DNA of 64,000 nt from Chalciporus piperatus (GCA_038093975.1 JBBPTG010000102.1:1-64000), one strand, 5' to 3'. Shown: positions 10,629-21,905, counted from the stretch's first letter. Translations and numbers: made by a program. Notes: a model not told the origin generated them from the sequence alone.

Positions 10629-12201
10629 ATGCGCCGCTGGTCGATCGCAGTGAGCGCTCTCCTGCTCTTGTCGTATCGTGTTGCTGCGTACACCATCCTT
10701 CGCGAGCATGCCGGGTCGACTTTCTTCGACGGGTGGGATTTCTATGGAAGTTGGGATAATTTGACGCTCGGTGAGGCACCTATTGGTGTTGCTTGGTTCC
10801 CCCGGTGACTCTGACTCAGACGCTGTCGAAGGCAACGCCACCTATGTCACCCAGGCTCAAGCTCAGAGTCTTGATCTGGCCTACGTGAATAGCCAAGGGC
10901 ACGTCATCATCAAAGTAGACAACACGACCAACGTGCCCCTTGGTCAGATTCGGAACACGGTACGAAGAGTTCATTTTATTGTATCTCCTTTTTCTTGACG
11001 AGTTCCTTAGGTCCGCATAACAACCCAAGATGCGTATGATTTCGGGAGTCTGTGGCTTATCGACCTGAACCACATACCATATGGGTGTTCTGTAAGTTCA
11101 TAATCGACTCTATCACGAAGTGGGCCAATCGTGTATCGCCAGGTGTGGCCTGCGTTTTGGAGCTTTGGTGAGTAGTTTGGACAAAGTTTCCGGCGGAACA
11201 TTGAATGAAGTTTTGTTCAGGGAGCAATTGGCCTTACGATGGTGAAATTGACATCATTGAGGGTATCAACCTGAACACCAACAACCAAATGGCCATCCAC
11301 ACGACTGAAGGCTGTTTTCACAATGGAAATACGGATCAGCTTGGTGTGACCATCGACACTGATTGCTCCCAGGGCTCGGGTTGCACTGTGGCGGAGACAT
11401 CACCAAACAGCTTCTATACGGGTTTCTCGGATGCAGGTGGTGGAGTTTGGGCCACGCAGTTTGACGTCAATGGAATCTTGTGAGTGTGCGAGAAGATTGA
11501 AGCTAGTAAGAGGACTAACAACACCCATCAGTATATGGTTCTGGGGTGTAAGGATCGCTTCTCTCTTATCGAAGAAACTATGTCACTGACGTTTGAGATC
11601 AGCGCACAAATATCCCTACCTCAATACGCCAGGCTACATCTACCTCTCCGATGAATACCTCTGATTGGGGGACACCACATGCAGCTTTTACCAATACAAA
11701 CTGTAACATCACGCAATTCTTTACCCCACAAAATCTTGTCTTGAACATTGATTTGTGTGGCGACTGGTGTGTTGATTATGAATTTCATGTGTGTGGTGAT
11801 TGACCCCTGAGCGATAGGGCCGGAGTGACTTCTTTCTATGACTCGCAATGCGCCAACGCTGGGCCCACAGGGCTATGTGTGAGTAGCCTGGGCAAAGAAT
11901 ATGAGGGGCGGGACTAATCCCATACTAGTACAACGATTCCGTCGTTGGCCCCGGCAGCCCGCGTTACGACAACGCCTATTTTGACATCAACTACGTCCGC
12001 ACCTACACGACATCATCAGCTGTTCCTGTTGCGACTACTACAGCTGCCGGCGGTCTGACCACGTCAGGAACTGTTTTGCCTAGCGCGACCCCAACTAGGC
12101 AGGCGGCGTCTACTTCCGCGGCTATCAGGATACAAGGCGATTTCATGATGGCTTCGCTGTGGCTTTCTGGTGCCGCTCTGACGTTCGCGTATGGATTTTG
12201 A
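10629..12201 (+). CDS. GH16 endo-beta-1,3(4)-glucanase, secreted or GPI-anchored
   Basis: Nine exons: 10629-10770, 10820-10959, 11011-11091, 11143-11167, 11221-11479, 11532-11547, 11603-11766, 11818-11878 and 11929-12201 (386 aa). The protein starts with a signal peptide (WSIAVSALLLLSYRVAA). The GH16 catalytic motif GEIDIIEG is present with nucleophile Glu, central Asp and acid/base Glu; conserved VWPAFWSFG and the C-terminal CNITQFF and CGDW segments match fungal mixed-linkage glucanases. A Thr/Ser/Ala-rich tail ends in a hydrophobic stretch (SLWLSGAALTFAYGF), suggesting a GPI signal or membrane anchor. The enzyme should cut beta-1,3 or mixed-linkage glucan, either for remodelling the fungus's own wall or for feeding. 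Two exons are only 25 and 16 nt. A sugar permease lies 840 bp downstream on the same strand. Confidence 0.92.
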
Positions 12202-13041
12202 CGTGACCACACGACACACTCTGGACGGAACAAGAGAAGAACCTTATTAATTAAGTGCACCCATATTGACTGATACCCGCACCCCACACATCACCATGGA
12301 CATGTGACTTATTACCTCCTTTGCATTCGGACTCGATTTCCGCTGCCTTTACCCTCCTGGACTCACTTTTCGACGTGGACACTTCCTAGTATGTACCTAT
12401 GTGAGCTCGTCTCAGACAGTGCTATTGAATTTCAAAAGTTTCTTATCTTAGTTGCTGCCCCGGCGTAGCCTTGGGGTTTTTCAAGTTCCACATCTCGTTT
12501 AGAACTCGTTTAAGATTAGTTTTGATGACCGTTGATGGGGGTGCGGCGCATGAGATCGAGAATCGCGCGGTCTTCTTGTCATGTGCCTTCGTCCCGGTAA
12601 TCCGAAGTATGGAGCGTCCACGCTAAGGATTCACAGTTTCCTTCCTGGCTCGGGCGTTGCGCACCATGAAAGGCAACCATCGATCGGCCTCAAATCGGCC
12701 TTTGAGCTGGTAGCCTCATGCCCGAGCGTATCTCGAAGACCTCTTTCGAAATTCGAGAACGCAACGAGACGAGAAAGGACCCCCGATGGTTGGTCTCCCC
12801 CCGCCTCGTTTATTGAAGGTAACGTACGTTTCTATTCTCATGATCAGTTCGTTGCACGGTCGAGATTGATGCAATTAGTTTAGGTGCTCAGTAGCCGATT
12901 GATCAGGTGCCACCTGTTCTACTTTCGGGATGTGCGATGGGGTTTAAGAAGGGGCATGGATCCAAATCTCTCAGATCACCCGTCTTCCCCGTCTCTCTCC
13001 CTCTTCCCCCATACTCCGCGTCCGCGTCCGAGTTTGACGAG
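12202..13041. other. Intergenic; permease promoter
   Basis: No gene is supported. A pyrimidine-rich tract at about 12980-13020, directly before the permease ATG, looks like the CT-rich promoter or 5' UTR common in basidiomycetes. Confidence 0.5.
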
Positions 13042-15450
13042 ATGGCTACGCAAGAACCGACGGACAGAGTTAACGTCGCCAGCCCCGAGGTGACGAGCGT
13101 CGACAAGGGCGAACAGCCCAGGGTTAACTTGGCTATTTTGGCCGAAGCTGCGGCGCAAGAGCGTGCGATGACGCCTATGGAAGCGATGAGGATCTATTGG
13201 CGCGCGTTCGGCTGGTGTTTGTTCATGTGTATTGGAGCGCTCTTGTGGGGATATGATGCTCAGGTGAGTTTCGAGTTGAAGTCGGGAGTGACGCGCGACG
13301 TTTCGTTGACGTTCGTTGCGATGCGATGCGATGCGATGTTATTGTAGGTCGGTGGTGGGTTGTTGGGTATCCCTCAGTTCCGTCAGGATTTCGGATACAT
13401 CTCCGCCGATGGACAAGCGATTCTTCCTGCGAGTTGGCAGAGCGCGTTTAACAGCGTGAGTTCCATCGGAGGGATGGGAGGTGGTATTTCCTTGGGTTAC
13501 ATCTCCGACAAACTCGGGTGAGTTGCGTTCGAGCTCATACATTGTTTTTTTTTGCGGGGGGCTCAACGAGACGGATTCTTGATCTTCACAGCCGACGTGG
13601 CGCGCTTGCGGTTGCTTGCGTGGTCTCCATCGTGGGGGTTATTATTCAATTTTTCACGCCCAAGCATGTCAACGGGATGCTTCTCGTTGGGAAGCTCATT
13701 AATGGATTCGCGCTTGGTGAGCGAATTCGACTTCTTTGATGTGAATCTATTTATACTGACAGAAGCGCGTTCCGATAGGAATGTACGTGTCTTGTGCGGG
13801 CGGTTATTGCGCGGAGGTATCGCCGCTCGCGTTGAGAGGTATCACCACGGCCGCTGTGAACCTCTGGATTGATCGTGAGTGTAGTTCCAAGTACCGAGAC
13901 GCGTCCTTTACTGACGTTTATATGCAGTTGGTCAATTGTAAGCATTCCTGACCTTGGCTCGTGTCCGTTCTGATAGAGAGACGATATCAATAGCATGTCA
14001 AATGGTGTCATTCGGGGTGTCGGAAACCGAACAGACATTTATGCATACAGACTTCCCTTGTGAGAAAAGCGGTTCGCTGAGGTCCCGGTTTCCGCTGACT
14101 TGACTGCTTTCTTCAGTGCCCTTCAGTGGATTTTCCCCGTGATACTGTTGATTGGTCTTCCGTTTGCACCTGAATCTCCTTGGTGGCTCGTTCGTAAGGG
14201 TCGTCTCGAGGAAGCCGAGAAAGTGGTCGCCTATTTGGGAGGCCCGACGATCAATGCGAAACTCCAAACGGAGCAGATTCGGGAGACGGTCGAGCTCGAG
14301 GATATGTATGCCTCTACTGCGTCATATGCGGATTGTTTCAGGGGTAAGGCGCCCCGGGTTGTATTGGAAATCAGTATGCTGAACGATGTCGATTGATTTT
14401 AGGTACCAACCTCATGCGAACGGTCGTTGCTATGATGGTGTTCGTGCTCCAGCAGGGTGCAGGTGAGGAATCGGAATCTGGCTGTCTATCCTGTTCGGGG
14501 TGAGCTGACTGGGTTTTGCGTTTCAGGTGTGGTCTTCGTTTTGGGATTCAGCACGTACTTCTTTGAGCTCGCCGGGTTTGCGAACAGCAATGCGTTCAAC
14601 CTTGGCATTGGTGTGACGGCCATCGGTGTAGGTCTCTGCGCAGTTCGCATATATAACTGATCAGTTGACCACTAAGCCAGGTCGTTGGAAACCTTCTTAC
14701 GTTCTACACCGTCAACCGATTCGGTCGTCGGTTCATCTTCAACTGGGGAATGGTCGCTTGCACGGTCATCTTGCTCTTGATTGGATTCATCTGGATAGGC
14801 AACAAGAACCAGAACGCGAAGTGGACTGTCTGTGCCTTTGTAAAAGAGTTCTTTTTATCGGTTTCGGCATCGATGCTGACGAGGTCCTCAGACGATCATC
14901 TACAACTTTGTCTACCAAACTAGCATGTCAGTCACGTTTTAACTTGCTCTTTTCTGGATCGTTGGTACTCATCATCATCCGTTGATTATTGGCAGTGGTC
15001 CACTCGGCTATGTCATCTTTGCTGAAGTCTCTTCTGCCAAGCTCCGATCGAAGACGGTGGGTATCGGTATTTGGACCAACTCGCTCTGTGGTATGATCGC
15101 CAACATCGTGATTCCTTATCTGTGAGTCCACGCACGTTTGATTGCTTGTCTGATCGAGCCACTGACGCTGGCTGGGTAGCGTCAACCCCGACCAAGCGAA
15201 CTTGGGAGGTTACGTCGGGTTCATCTTTGGTGCGATCGCGTTCGTGGGAACGGTCTGGGCATGGTTCTTTATCCCCGAGACCAAGGGCCGTACGGTCGAT
15301 GAGTGAGTCATGCGTTGAACGAGTCGTTTGATGACATTGACACTGATTGGCTGACGCGTTTGCAGACTCGATCAGCTGTACGAGCACAAGGTACCAGCGA
15401 GACATTTCGCAGGGTACAACTTGTACGAGACGGAAAGTGAAAAGATTTGA
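13042..15450 (+). CDS. MFS sugar permease, maltose/alpha-glucoside type
   Basis: Fourteen exons: 13042-13263, 13348-13517, 13592-13716, 13779-13874, 13928-13937, 13994-14059, 14117-14343, 14403-14462, 14527-14627, 14681-14839, 14892-14926, 14996-15121, 15180-15302 and 15366-15450 (534 aa). Sugar-transporter signatures are clear: GYDAQVGGGLLGIPQF in the first helix, GRRGALAVA after helix 2, APESPWWLVRKGR before the central loop and PETKGRTVDELD at the end; GITTAAVNLW resembles fungal maltose/general alpha-glucoside:proton symporters. It is a 12-helix plasma-membrane protein. Exon 5 is only 10 nt. An upstream in-frame ATG (12937) would add a stretch translated from the CT-rich leader, so 13042 is preferred. 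Intron 1 holds a short GATGC tandem repeat. Substrate specificity is inferred from motifs only. Confidence 0.9.
13319..13338. repeat. GATGC tandem repeat in intron 1 of the permease
   Basis: Four head-to-tail GATGC-type pentamers lie just before the intron 1 acceptor. This is a small microsatellite with no obvious function. Confidence 0.6.
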
Positions 15451-16272
15451 GAGGAGCCTTTTGCAATGATTCTGAACCAACCACGGGCCGTGGACTTGGC
15501 GAATGACTTTTTGTATGATATGATACCTTTGATGTGTTCGACTCATACGACCTTTTGTGACGTTTTTCTTTGTATTGTTCTCTGGATATGGTTTAATTTG
15601 AGGACACTTGGATCATGTCGTGTTGGTTTGTCAAGTGCTATCGTCAAGGACGTAGATGGAGTGGAGGGGGGAACGACCCCTGGTACCTTGCGCCGCTCTC
15701 GGGCAAAGGCCAAAATCTCTCGGATCGTAGTTCTTCCCCAAATACACTACGGGGACGAACTCGCTTGTTTTGGGAGATGAGTATATTCAAGAAACCAGCA
15801 GAGAGTCTTGCTCGGGAGGCTATGCGTACAATGGCGGAGAGTGTGGCAGGGTTAAATCGGCTGTTTCTGGCCGACTCAGTTGTGTTTCTGTCTGCGTTGG
15901 GCCGGGGTGGAGTCGAGCTAGATCTCGTCGCGTCGGACAAGCTGTACGAAACGATGACGGTCGATCGCACCTCCGGTTGATGCGGATCAAGGATGTTTGT
16001 GATTCGAGGCAGTCTTGGAAGTTCCATACAGGGATTGGGACCATGTAAGTCTATGTAAGTAGTGAAGCTGTCAAACGGAGCTGGCGCTGAACCACGATCG
16101 AGTAAGGACGTCCTTTTTTGTGCCTTCAACGTCTTCTACTTCCGCGATGTTCGCGTTCGGGTAACAAAGTGTTCGGCCGCGCGGGTCCATTAGTAGACTA
16201 GTCTCCACCGCAACACTCTGTCCTTTTGGCAAGCTACTGTCTCGACGTTCACGATTTTCACGACTCCATTTC
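15451..16272. other. Intergenic
   Basis: Several overlapping ORFs of 75-160 codons occur on both strands, but none shows a family motif or a coherent splice pattern. I treat the stretch as the permease 3' region plus the promoter of the next gene. Confidence 0.45.
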
Positions 16273-18275
16273 ATGACTTTTTCACCCCAACGCGCTGCTT
16301 GTCATCCAACTCATTCGGCTCTCCCGTCGCCACCTCTATCACCCGTATCACCGTCGTCCGAATCCATCTACACGACGTCGACGAGGGCAAGGAGAGTCAT
16401 TGACACGACGAGGACGCGGACGCGGATGGAGAGAACGAAGAGCGGGTCGGCGTCGTTGTCGAACGTCGTCAACGGGGTCAAGGTTCAGGTCGCTGGCGCT
16501 GGCGCTGCAGCTTCTACACCCTCACCCTCTCCCCCATCCCCACCCTCAGTCGTCACCCTTGTTCATGCTCATGCACACGCGATGCCATCAGGGAGCGGGA
16601 GCGGGACGATCATGCAAGCGAGTGCGGGCGTGAAAGCGACGAGAAGACAATCGTCCATTGCTTATTTCACGCCTTCGTCACCTTCGCCTTGTGATACGCG
16701 ACCGATGTCGGAGAGCGGGGACGGTGGGATGATGGGGAAGAGGGAGAGTGGGACGTGGGGAGGGGCGGGGTCGAAGAGGGCGAGTATGGTGATGGGTACG
16801 AGGGTGGGGTCGGCGAGGGAGAGTGTTTGTGAGGTGGACTCTGGGCCGAGGGAGAGGGGACCGTTGACGTTGGTCGACAAGTGAGTGGTGTGTTCTTGTC
16901 TTGTGTGCATGCGACGCCCCGTTGCGTGCGTCCCGGGAGTTGGTTGGTTGCGCACATACTCTGGTTTCACCATGTCCCCCTTGTGTTCTCGTTGTTACTT
17001 CCTTCGTAACTGACAACCATCGCGTTGCAGACACGCAGATCTCCTACACTTTATTGCACAAAAGGAACGCAAGTGTCTCGAGCTACGTGACCAGCTCGCC
17101 ATCCACGAGAAAGAACTAGCAGAGCGTGAGTTCGAGCCTCTTTTCCCCCGATCACTCACCCATCCCCACCCTTGTAGTCAAACGCAAATGGGAGCGCATC
17201 GTGAATCGGGGCTTTGCGTCTACGAACGACGTCCACTCTCATTCAACTCACTTGCTCAACTCGGGCCTGGGAGGCGTGGCGCTAGATGGATTGAAAGAAG
17301 GCGTTCGGATGATTGCTTCTGGGATTAATGAGGTCATTCAAGATCTCGAACCTACGGAAAAGGAAAGGGGGAGCATCCCCACCACCACCACCACCACCAC
17401 CACCGTGACCACGAAACCTGGCCATGCGCCACGTGAAAGCGACTCGTCGACGTCCGTGTCGCTGTCAACGGGAACTGGCAGCATCAGTCATTTTTCGACG
17501 AGTTCGAGGTCATCCATATGGGAGAGTCCGAGCGTGGACGCTCTGGCTGGTGGGAACGACAAGGGAGAAAAGGAGATGGTGGCGACGGCGCCGTCGTTGT
17601 CGAGAGCTGGGAGTTTGAATTCGAGGATACATAAACGGGCTTCGGCGTCGAGGACGCGGTCAAAGGAAAGGACGGCACCTCCGAGTGCGTTCGTGTCGGG
17701 TCTTTCAGCGAGACCGACGAGCGGCGAGTTTGGAGAGTTCGTTTCGAGTCCGGCGGTTTCGGTTTCGGTCTCTGTCTGGGATTCATCGTCCAAGCCACCC
17801 GCAAAGTCTGCGGCGGCACCGATAATTCCACCCGACTCGTTGAACGGGTCGTCGTGGATGGATAATATGGGGAAGAAACTGGAGGAGCTGCACAAGGGGC
17901 AAGCGTAAGCGTTCCTGTTTCTGACTGTTGGCTTCGTGCAATCGTTCTCATTGGCCTCCCTTGCGCAGGTTCTCGAAGAGCCAGAAACGAGCTTCTGTGT
18001 TGTTGGCAGGCGTTTCACATTCAATAGCAACTGCTCTTTTGCCTGGGCCGACTGCTACTACGCCTGTGCCTGGTCTAGCTTCTCCCCGCGTTTCGTCGAC
18101 GCCATCCAAAGGGATGGACTGGTTAGACGAGGAAGAAGAACAGACCAAGCACGTTGGCGAGGTCATGAAACCCGTTCTTGCGAGCAGTACAACTACGAAG
18201 ACGAAGACGAAGACCGCAAAGGCATGCACGCCCAGCGCGGTGTCGTCGTTCGATGATGATGATTGGAATTGGTGA
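16273..18275 (+). CDS. Conserved coiled-coil protein with acidic Trp motifs
   Basis: Four exons, 16273-16880, 17031-17125, 17178-17904 and 17969-18275 (578 aa). A long Ser/Pro-rich N-terminus leads into a charged helix across exons 2-3 (FIAQKERKCLELRDQLAIH, then EKELAELKRKWERIV), followed by a disordered Ser/Thr region and a second short block starting SKSQKRASVLLAGV. I believe this matches the fungal DUF4048-type family but cannot confirm it. Near the C-terminus are MDWLDEEEEQ and the terminal DDDDWNW, tryptophans embedded in acid that resemble the delta-COP-binding motifs of Dsl1 and ArfGAP1. A Thr run at 17380-17402 comes from a CAC repeat. A membrane-traffic role is inference from those motifs. 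The start is the first in-frame ATG of the exon. Confidence 0.72.
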
Positions 18276-18512
18276 TGGGTCTGACTTTTATTTCTATCTA
18301 TACCCTTGTCACAGTTTGTTCACGGTGGGATGGAATGGAACCATATAGTATGTTTATAATTTCACGACGTGTACGAATGGAGCGTGTATCGGTAACACGA
18401 GGCGGACCATTGTTCGTTCAACTCACGATAGGGTGGACTCGTTACAAGTCTTCTATTGCGGTATTATCACAGAGAGACGTAAACATCCAAGCATGGGGGG
18501 GTCCTGCAACGC

Positions 18513-18999
18513 TCAATGATGTGACGAGCCTCCGCCCTCCTTCTCGGCCTCCGCAATGAACTTTCTGATGCTGTCCATCCTATCACGTCAGAAAAACGGT
18601 TGTACAGAACGCTACTTTCGATGGGAGCGAAATGGACTCACAATTCTTCCTCCTCACTAAGACGACGAAAAAACGCGCGTGGGACGTGTGTCAAACGTTG
18701 AGTATACCATCCAACAAAAGCATGCGACGAGACGAGACGAGACGAGGATACACACCTAGATTGACCCTTGATAGGGACTGCCTCTTGGACCCGTTCTGTC
18801 AGAGGCTTGTTGATGGCGCTGGAGGACTCTTTCTTTCCGCCCTTGAGGGCGAAGACTGTAGCGCCGACGGTGAAAAGTGTACCGAGGGTGAGGTACTCGT
18901 TTTTGATGGTGCGACCGAGGATGACGCTGTGCAAAGTGCAAGGTGTGTTGTTAGTACTAGGGCGGGTCGTAGGGAAAGGGAAAGGACTGACTAGGACAT
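18513..18999 (-). CDS. ATP19: F1Fo-ATP synthase subunit k
   Basis: Four exons on the minus strand: 18999-18992, 18926-18756, 18656-18642 and 18579-18513 (86 aa). The spliced protein opens MSYVILGRTIKNEYLTLGTL, the highly conserved start of fungal subunit k, followed by a single membrane segment and GGKKE, and ends with EEELMDSIRKFIAEAEKE. Subunit k is a small inner-membrane component of the mitochondrial F1Fo-ATP synthase, associated with the dimeric enzyme in yeast. The first coding exon is only 8 nt and the third only 15 nt; without them neither start nor C-terminus makes sense. Intron 1 contains a perfect TACTAAC branch-point sequence, and intron 2 a GACGA microsatellite. The gene is divergent from the Rrg7-like gene, with 177 bp between start codons. 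Confidence 0.88.
18726..18748. repeat. GACGA microsatellite in intron 2 of ATP19
   Basis: About four to five GACGA pentamers lie immediately downstream of the donor of the second ATP19 intron. Confidence 0.6.
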
Positions 19000-19176
19000 G
19001 GCGGAGACGGTGCAAGGGAACTTCTTGGGTTTGATTTGGTGGTTGGTTGCGTCGGGTCCAAGTCTTGGGATGTAAACCGGAAACGTCCGTGCGACCCCCC
19101 TCGTCATTCCCGACCCCCCTCCTGAGTAGTACTAGAGACTACTAGCTACTACTAGTCTAGTAGTATTACTAGTAGT
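19000..19176. promoter_or_regulatory. Short bidirectional promoter with CTA-rich palindrome
   Basis: Only 177 bp separate the divergent ATG codons of ATP19 and the Rrg7-like gene, both predicted to act in mitochondria. The 45 bp before the Rrg7 ATG (about 19131-19176) is a dense ACTAGTAG/CTACTAGT array with several nested palindromes centred on ACTAGT. Co-regulation is inferred from the arrangement. Confidence 0.55.
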
Positions 19177-20031
19177 ATGTCGAAGCTATCGAGCGTACAC
19201 CGCGGAACAGCGTTCGAACGATGTTCGTTAAATTTACTACAAGACCATTTCTCGATGTCACTCAGACGCGTCGGGGGAAAGTCGGATGGGGGCGTCGACC
19301 TCGTCGGGTGGTGGTGGCTTCCGTTCGCGACTCCTCATTCGACCTCGACCTCGACGACTGGCGCCGTGTCAGACTACTCTCCAGGGGCGTTGGTGGATTC
19401 GGAGGGGCTGCCGAGGAGGAGGTTGCGCGTGTTGGCGCAGTGTAAGGCGGAGAGGAAGAAGTTTAGTCCGAGATATGTGAGGGAGATGGAGGGCGTTTGG
19501 TATTCACAGTCCAAGTCGGCGACATCGTTCCCTTCCTCGCTCGCCTCAGATTCGCACCCCATTTCCGAGTCGTCGACGTCGACGTCCGTACCCGCTTACG
19601 CTTACGCTTATCCTACCGTGGCGCTACTTCTCTCAGAGAGCCCCTTTGCACAATCGACGCTTTTACACGCCTATCGATCGACAGTCCCCTTTCTTCTCAT
19701 CCACATCCCCTCCATTTCTCCGAGCCCTCTGTCGTCGGAACCCAGTGCCAACACAAGCCCAAGCACCACATCCTCTGTCACCTCGGAATCCCCAGAGCTC
19801 GGCACAGTTTGCCCGAATCCCGCGCTCAGCCAACTCGTACACCCGCTCTCGTTCCGTTGGGAACGCAATCCCACTGGTGCGCCCGGTGGGGGTGGGACGA
19901 CGACGGGCGCAACGACAGAGGTTGCGTCATGGGTACGTGGTAGACCTGGTTTGTGGTGGAATGGTCGTAAGCTGGGGAGTTGGGTGCCTGATGATGGCGA
20001 GGTCATTAACTCGGAGAGCTCGGGGATGTGA
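19177..20031 (+). CDS. RRG7: Rrg7-like mitochondrial protein (restriction-endonuclease-like fold)
   Basis: Single-exon gene, 284 aa. The N-terminal block GTAFERCSLNLLQ, then LRRVGGKSDGGVDLVGWWWL and, after a variable insert, VLAQCKAERKK, form the PD-(D/E)xK pattern (Asp of GGVDLVG, then a Q-x-K strand) seen in fungal Rrg7/DUF2034 proteins, which are required for respiratory growth in yeast. The C-terminal half has low-complexity Ser/Thr-rich linkers around conserved LLLSESPFAQSTL and LVHPLSFRWE segments. No strong presequence is visible, though the first residues (MSKLSSVHRGTAF) lack acidic residues. It shares a very short intergenic region with ATP19. The family call rests on motif recognition; nuclease activity is not shown. 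Confidence 0.65.
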   Translation: MSKLSSVHRGTAFERCSLNLLQDHFSMSLRRVGGKSDGGVDLVGWWWLPFATPHSTSTSTTGAVSDYSPGALVDSEGLPRRRLRVLAQCKAERKKFSPRYVREMEGVWYSQSKSATSFPSSLASDSHPISESSTSTSVPAYAYAYPTVALLLSESPFAQSTLLHAYRSTVPFLLIHIPSISPSPLSSEPSANTSPSTTSSVTSESPELGTVCPNPALSQLVHPLSFRWERNPTGAPGGGGTTTGATTEVASWVRGRPGLWWNGRKLGSWVPDDGEVINSESSGM

Positions 20032-20051
20032 TGTATGATATTCGGAAGCAT

Positions 20052-21660
20052 GAGCGTCCGAGAGACTTTCGAATTGGCTATCAACGTCCGATTCGGTGCG
20101 CTTTTGTGAGTGCTCTTCCGCAGGATTTCGATCGGGTAAGACGGATCAGTGATCAGTGATCGTCTGCTGACTTCTTTTCTTTTTAAGGGATGCCGTGATT
20201 TGCTCCCAGCCCTTCAGTGTGCTGGAGCTTGTCGGCAGCCTCAGTGAGGGACCTCATGTATGCATTACCCTGAATGATGTTTTGGAAATGGACTGACGCT
20301 GAGTATTTTGCGCGCATATGTTCCTTGATTGGCTCTTCAGTATGAATTGAATGACGCCTACGAGCTGAGTGGCGTCATGTTACTGTATACTCGGCCCTTG
20401 ATATGTTGACCCCTTGAATGGTATTTCTTCCAAGGGGAATCAGTCGACGATGTTTTCGGGCTCTGTATACAAAAGTGAGCATCTGTGCGCGCTGTCTCGC
20501 GTGCTGATAACAGGATTGCCTCATGTTTGTCTCGCTCTCCTCAGGTAGTTGCTTGGCAGAGGAGAAGCTATCCCTATTTTCAATTTAACTCAGGCTGCCA
20601 TACCATGCAACGCAGTGTTGGTCTCACGGCCCCGGATCATTTACTCGATGGTGGGCTTCAACCAATTCGCCGGGATAGACTCAGCTCCCCAAGCTCCCCC
20701 CCGCTGTTCAAGACACCCGTGCCTCAAAATTGATGGACACTCTTCTTCTGACAGAAAGTTGCCGATCAACAGGATCTGCCAAATCAACGCGGGTTGTGTT
20801 CTCTCCAATATAATTCCTAGAGTCCTCACCACGCGTAAGCATCCGCAAGGTGCTCGGAGCGAACCGAAAACGAGCGTTCCTGAGTTGAAGATGCCAGTTT
20901 CCATAGAACATGCCGATAGCTTGGGGAAAAGGTTGGATTGCATTCCATAGAGTCAGGACGATTTTGTTGAGCGCTTTCCCTAGGTTATGTACGCTACTCC
21001 GTTGGATGGGAGTCTGAATCGAATGTCTTGAAAGGTTGTGTGCCACGGCATGCACCGATATGATACCCTCGCTCAACGTTTGAATGCACGCGTTGTGGAT
21101 ACGTTGTTGGAATGAAGGGGGTTTCACGATGGGCGGTCAAACAATGACGTATTCGATGGGGATGGTCTCCCTCGGGTTCACTTTCGCTACTTGGTAAGTG
21201 GTTGTAGTTTGTTGCGAATGGCGTCGGATCGGCGCGGATGAGTCGAGTGTTTAACGTGCGATCGTACTGATGATCTTTCGTATTCCAGGCTTTTTGGAAC
21301 GAGTGTGAGTGATCCAGACGAGAAATCTCTTCGCCCATTTTCAAACGTGGTACATCCCACTTTAGTCCTATCTATTTCCAAAAATCGAAAGATGAGATCC
21401 TGCTCGGATCGGCTGTGGGTGATCCATCATTCCCGCATTACGAGGTCGTTGTGTCTGAACGGTTTTTAAAGGTCATGTTCGTTTCGTAAGTGCTGTGTTC
21501 AACTGCGGACACTGAGTACTGAGTAACTGAGTCGTACGAAGCCTCTCTGACATAGGGCCGTGCTCAACACGGGTTTCAATTGTTGGAGGCACTATTTAGA
21601 GCTGGCTCCGACCGTTCATGTTTCTTTGCAAGGCAACATGTGAGTGGCCGTGACATGGCT
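20052..21660 (+). pseudogene. Possible DUF6534-like membrane protein, N-terminal pieces
   Basis: Scattered exon-like pieces read like the first half of an agaricomycete DUF6534-type seven-helix protein: a start segment ending INVRFGALL (about 20052-20114, followed by GTGAGT), then TYSMGMVSLGFTFATW (about 21143-21190) spliced to LFGTS, then YYFQK-like sequence with ERFLKVMFVS and AVLNTGFNCW (21370-21640). I could not join all pieces in one frame; the step after LFGTS needs a phase that no GT-AG pair supplies. The matching C-terminal piece lies beyond the F-box copy at 24,560-24,870. A decayed or split gene is the best explanation. The family call is tentative. Confidence 0.33.
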
Positions 21661-21805
21661 TCGACACAACTAGTTGGTTACATCAGAGTTTGATGTGAAA
21701 GTGAAAGGACTCGGTGACTCGGATCAGGTTCCTGGACAAAGTTGAATATTGTTCACATCATCGTATTGATATTGAGTGTACATAGGTATACATCCTCGGA
21801 GCGCC

Positions 21806-21876
21806 GCCTCAGTCGCTCGCTGCCATCATGATCTGGAATAGTTCTCTCCTCGTTGGATGTACCACACTATCCACCA
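21806..21876. repeat. Dispersed 3'-flank element, copy 3
   Basis: The block following F-box copy B matches 1441-1507 and 4231-4299, with the core GCTGCCATCATGATCTGGAA. Confidence 0.7.
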
Positions 21877-21905
21877 TCAACGTCCGGCAAATCAACCAGC
21901 TCATC

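Noticed and set aside
12581..12883. 100-codon plus-strand ORF before the permease
   Set aside because: No motif, no homology I recognise, and it sits in the permease promoter region.
15644..16129. 161-codon minus-strand ORF
   Set aside because: No family motif; overlapping plus-strand frames are equally open, so chance is sufficient.
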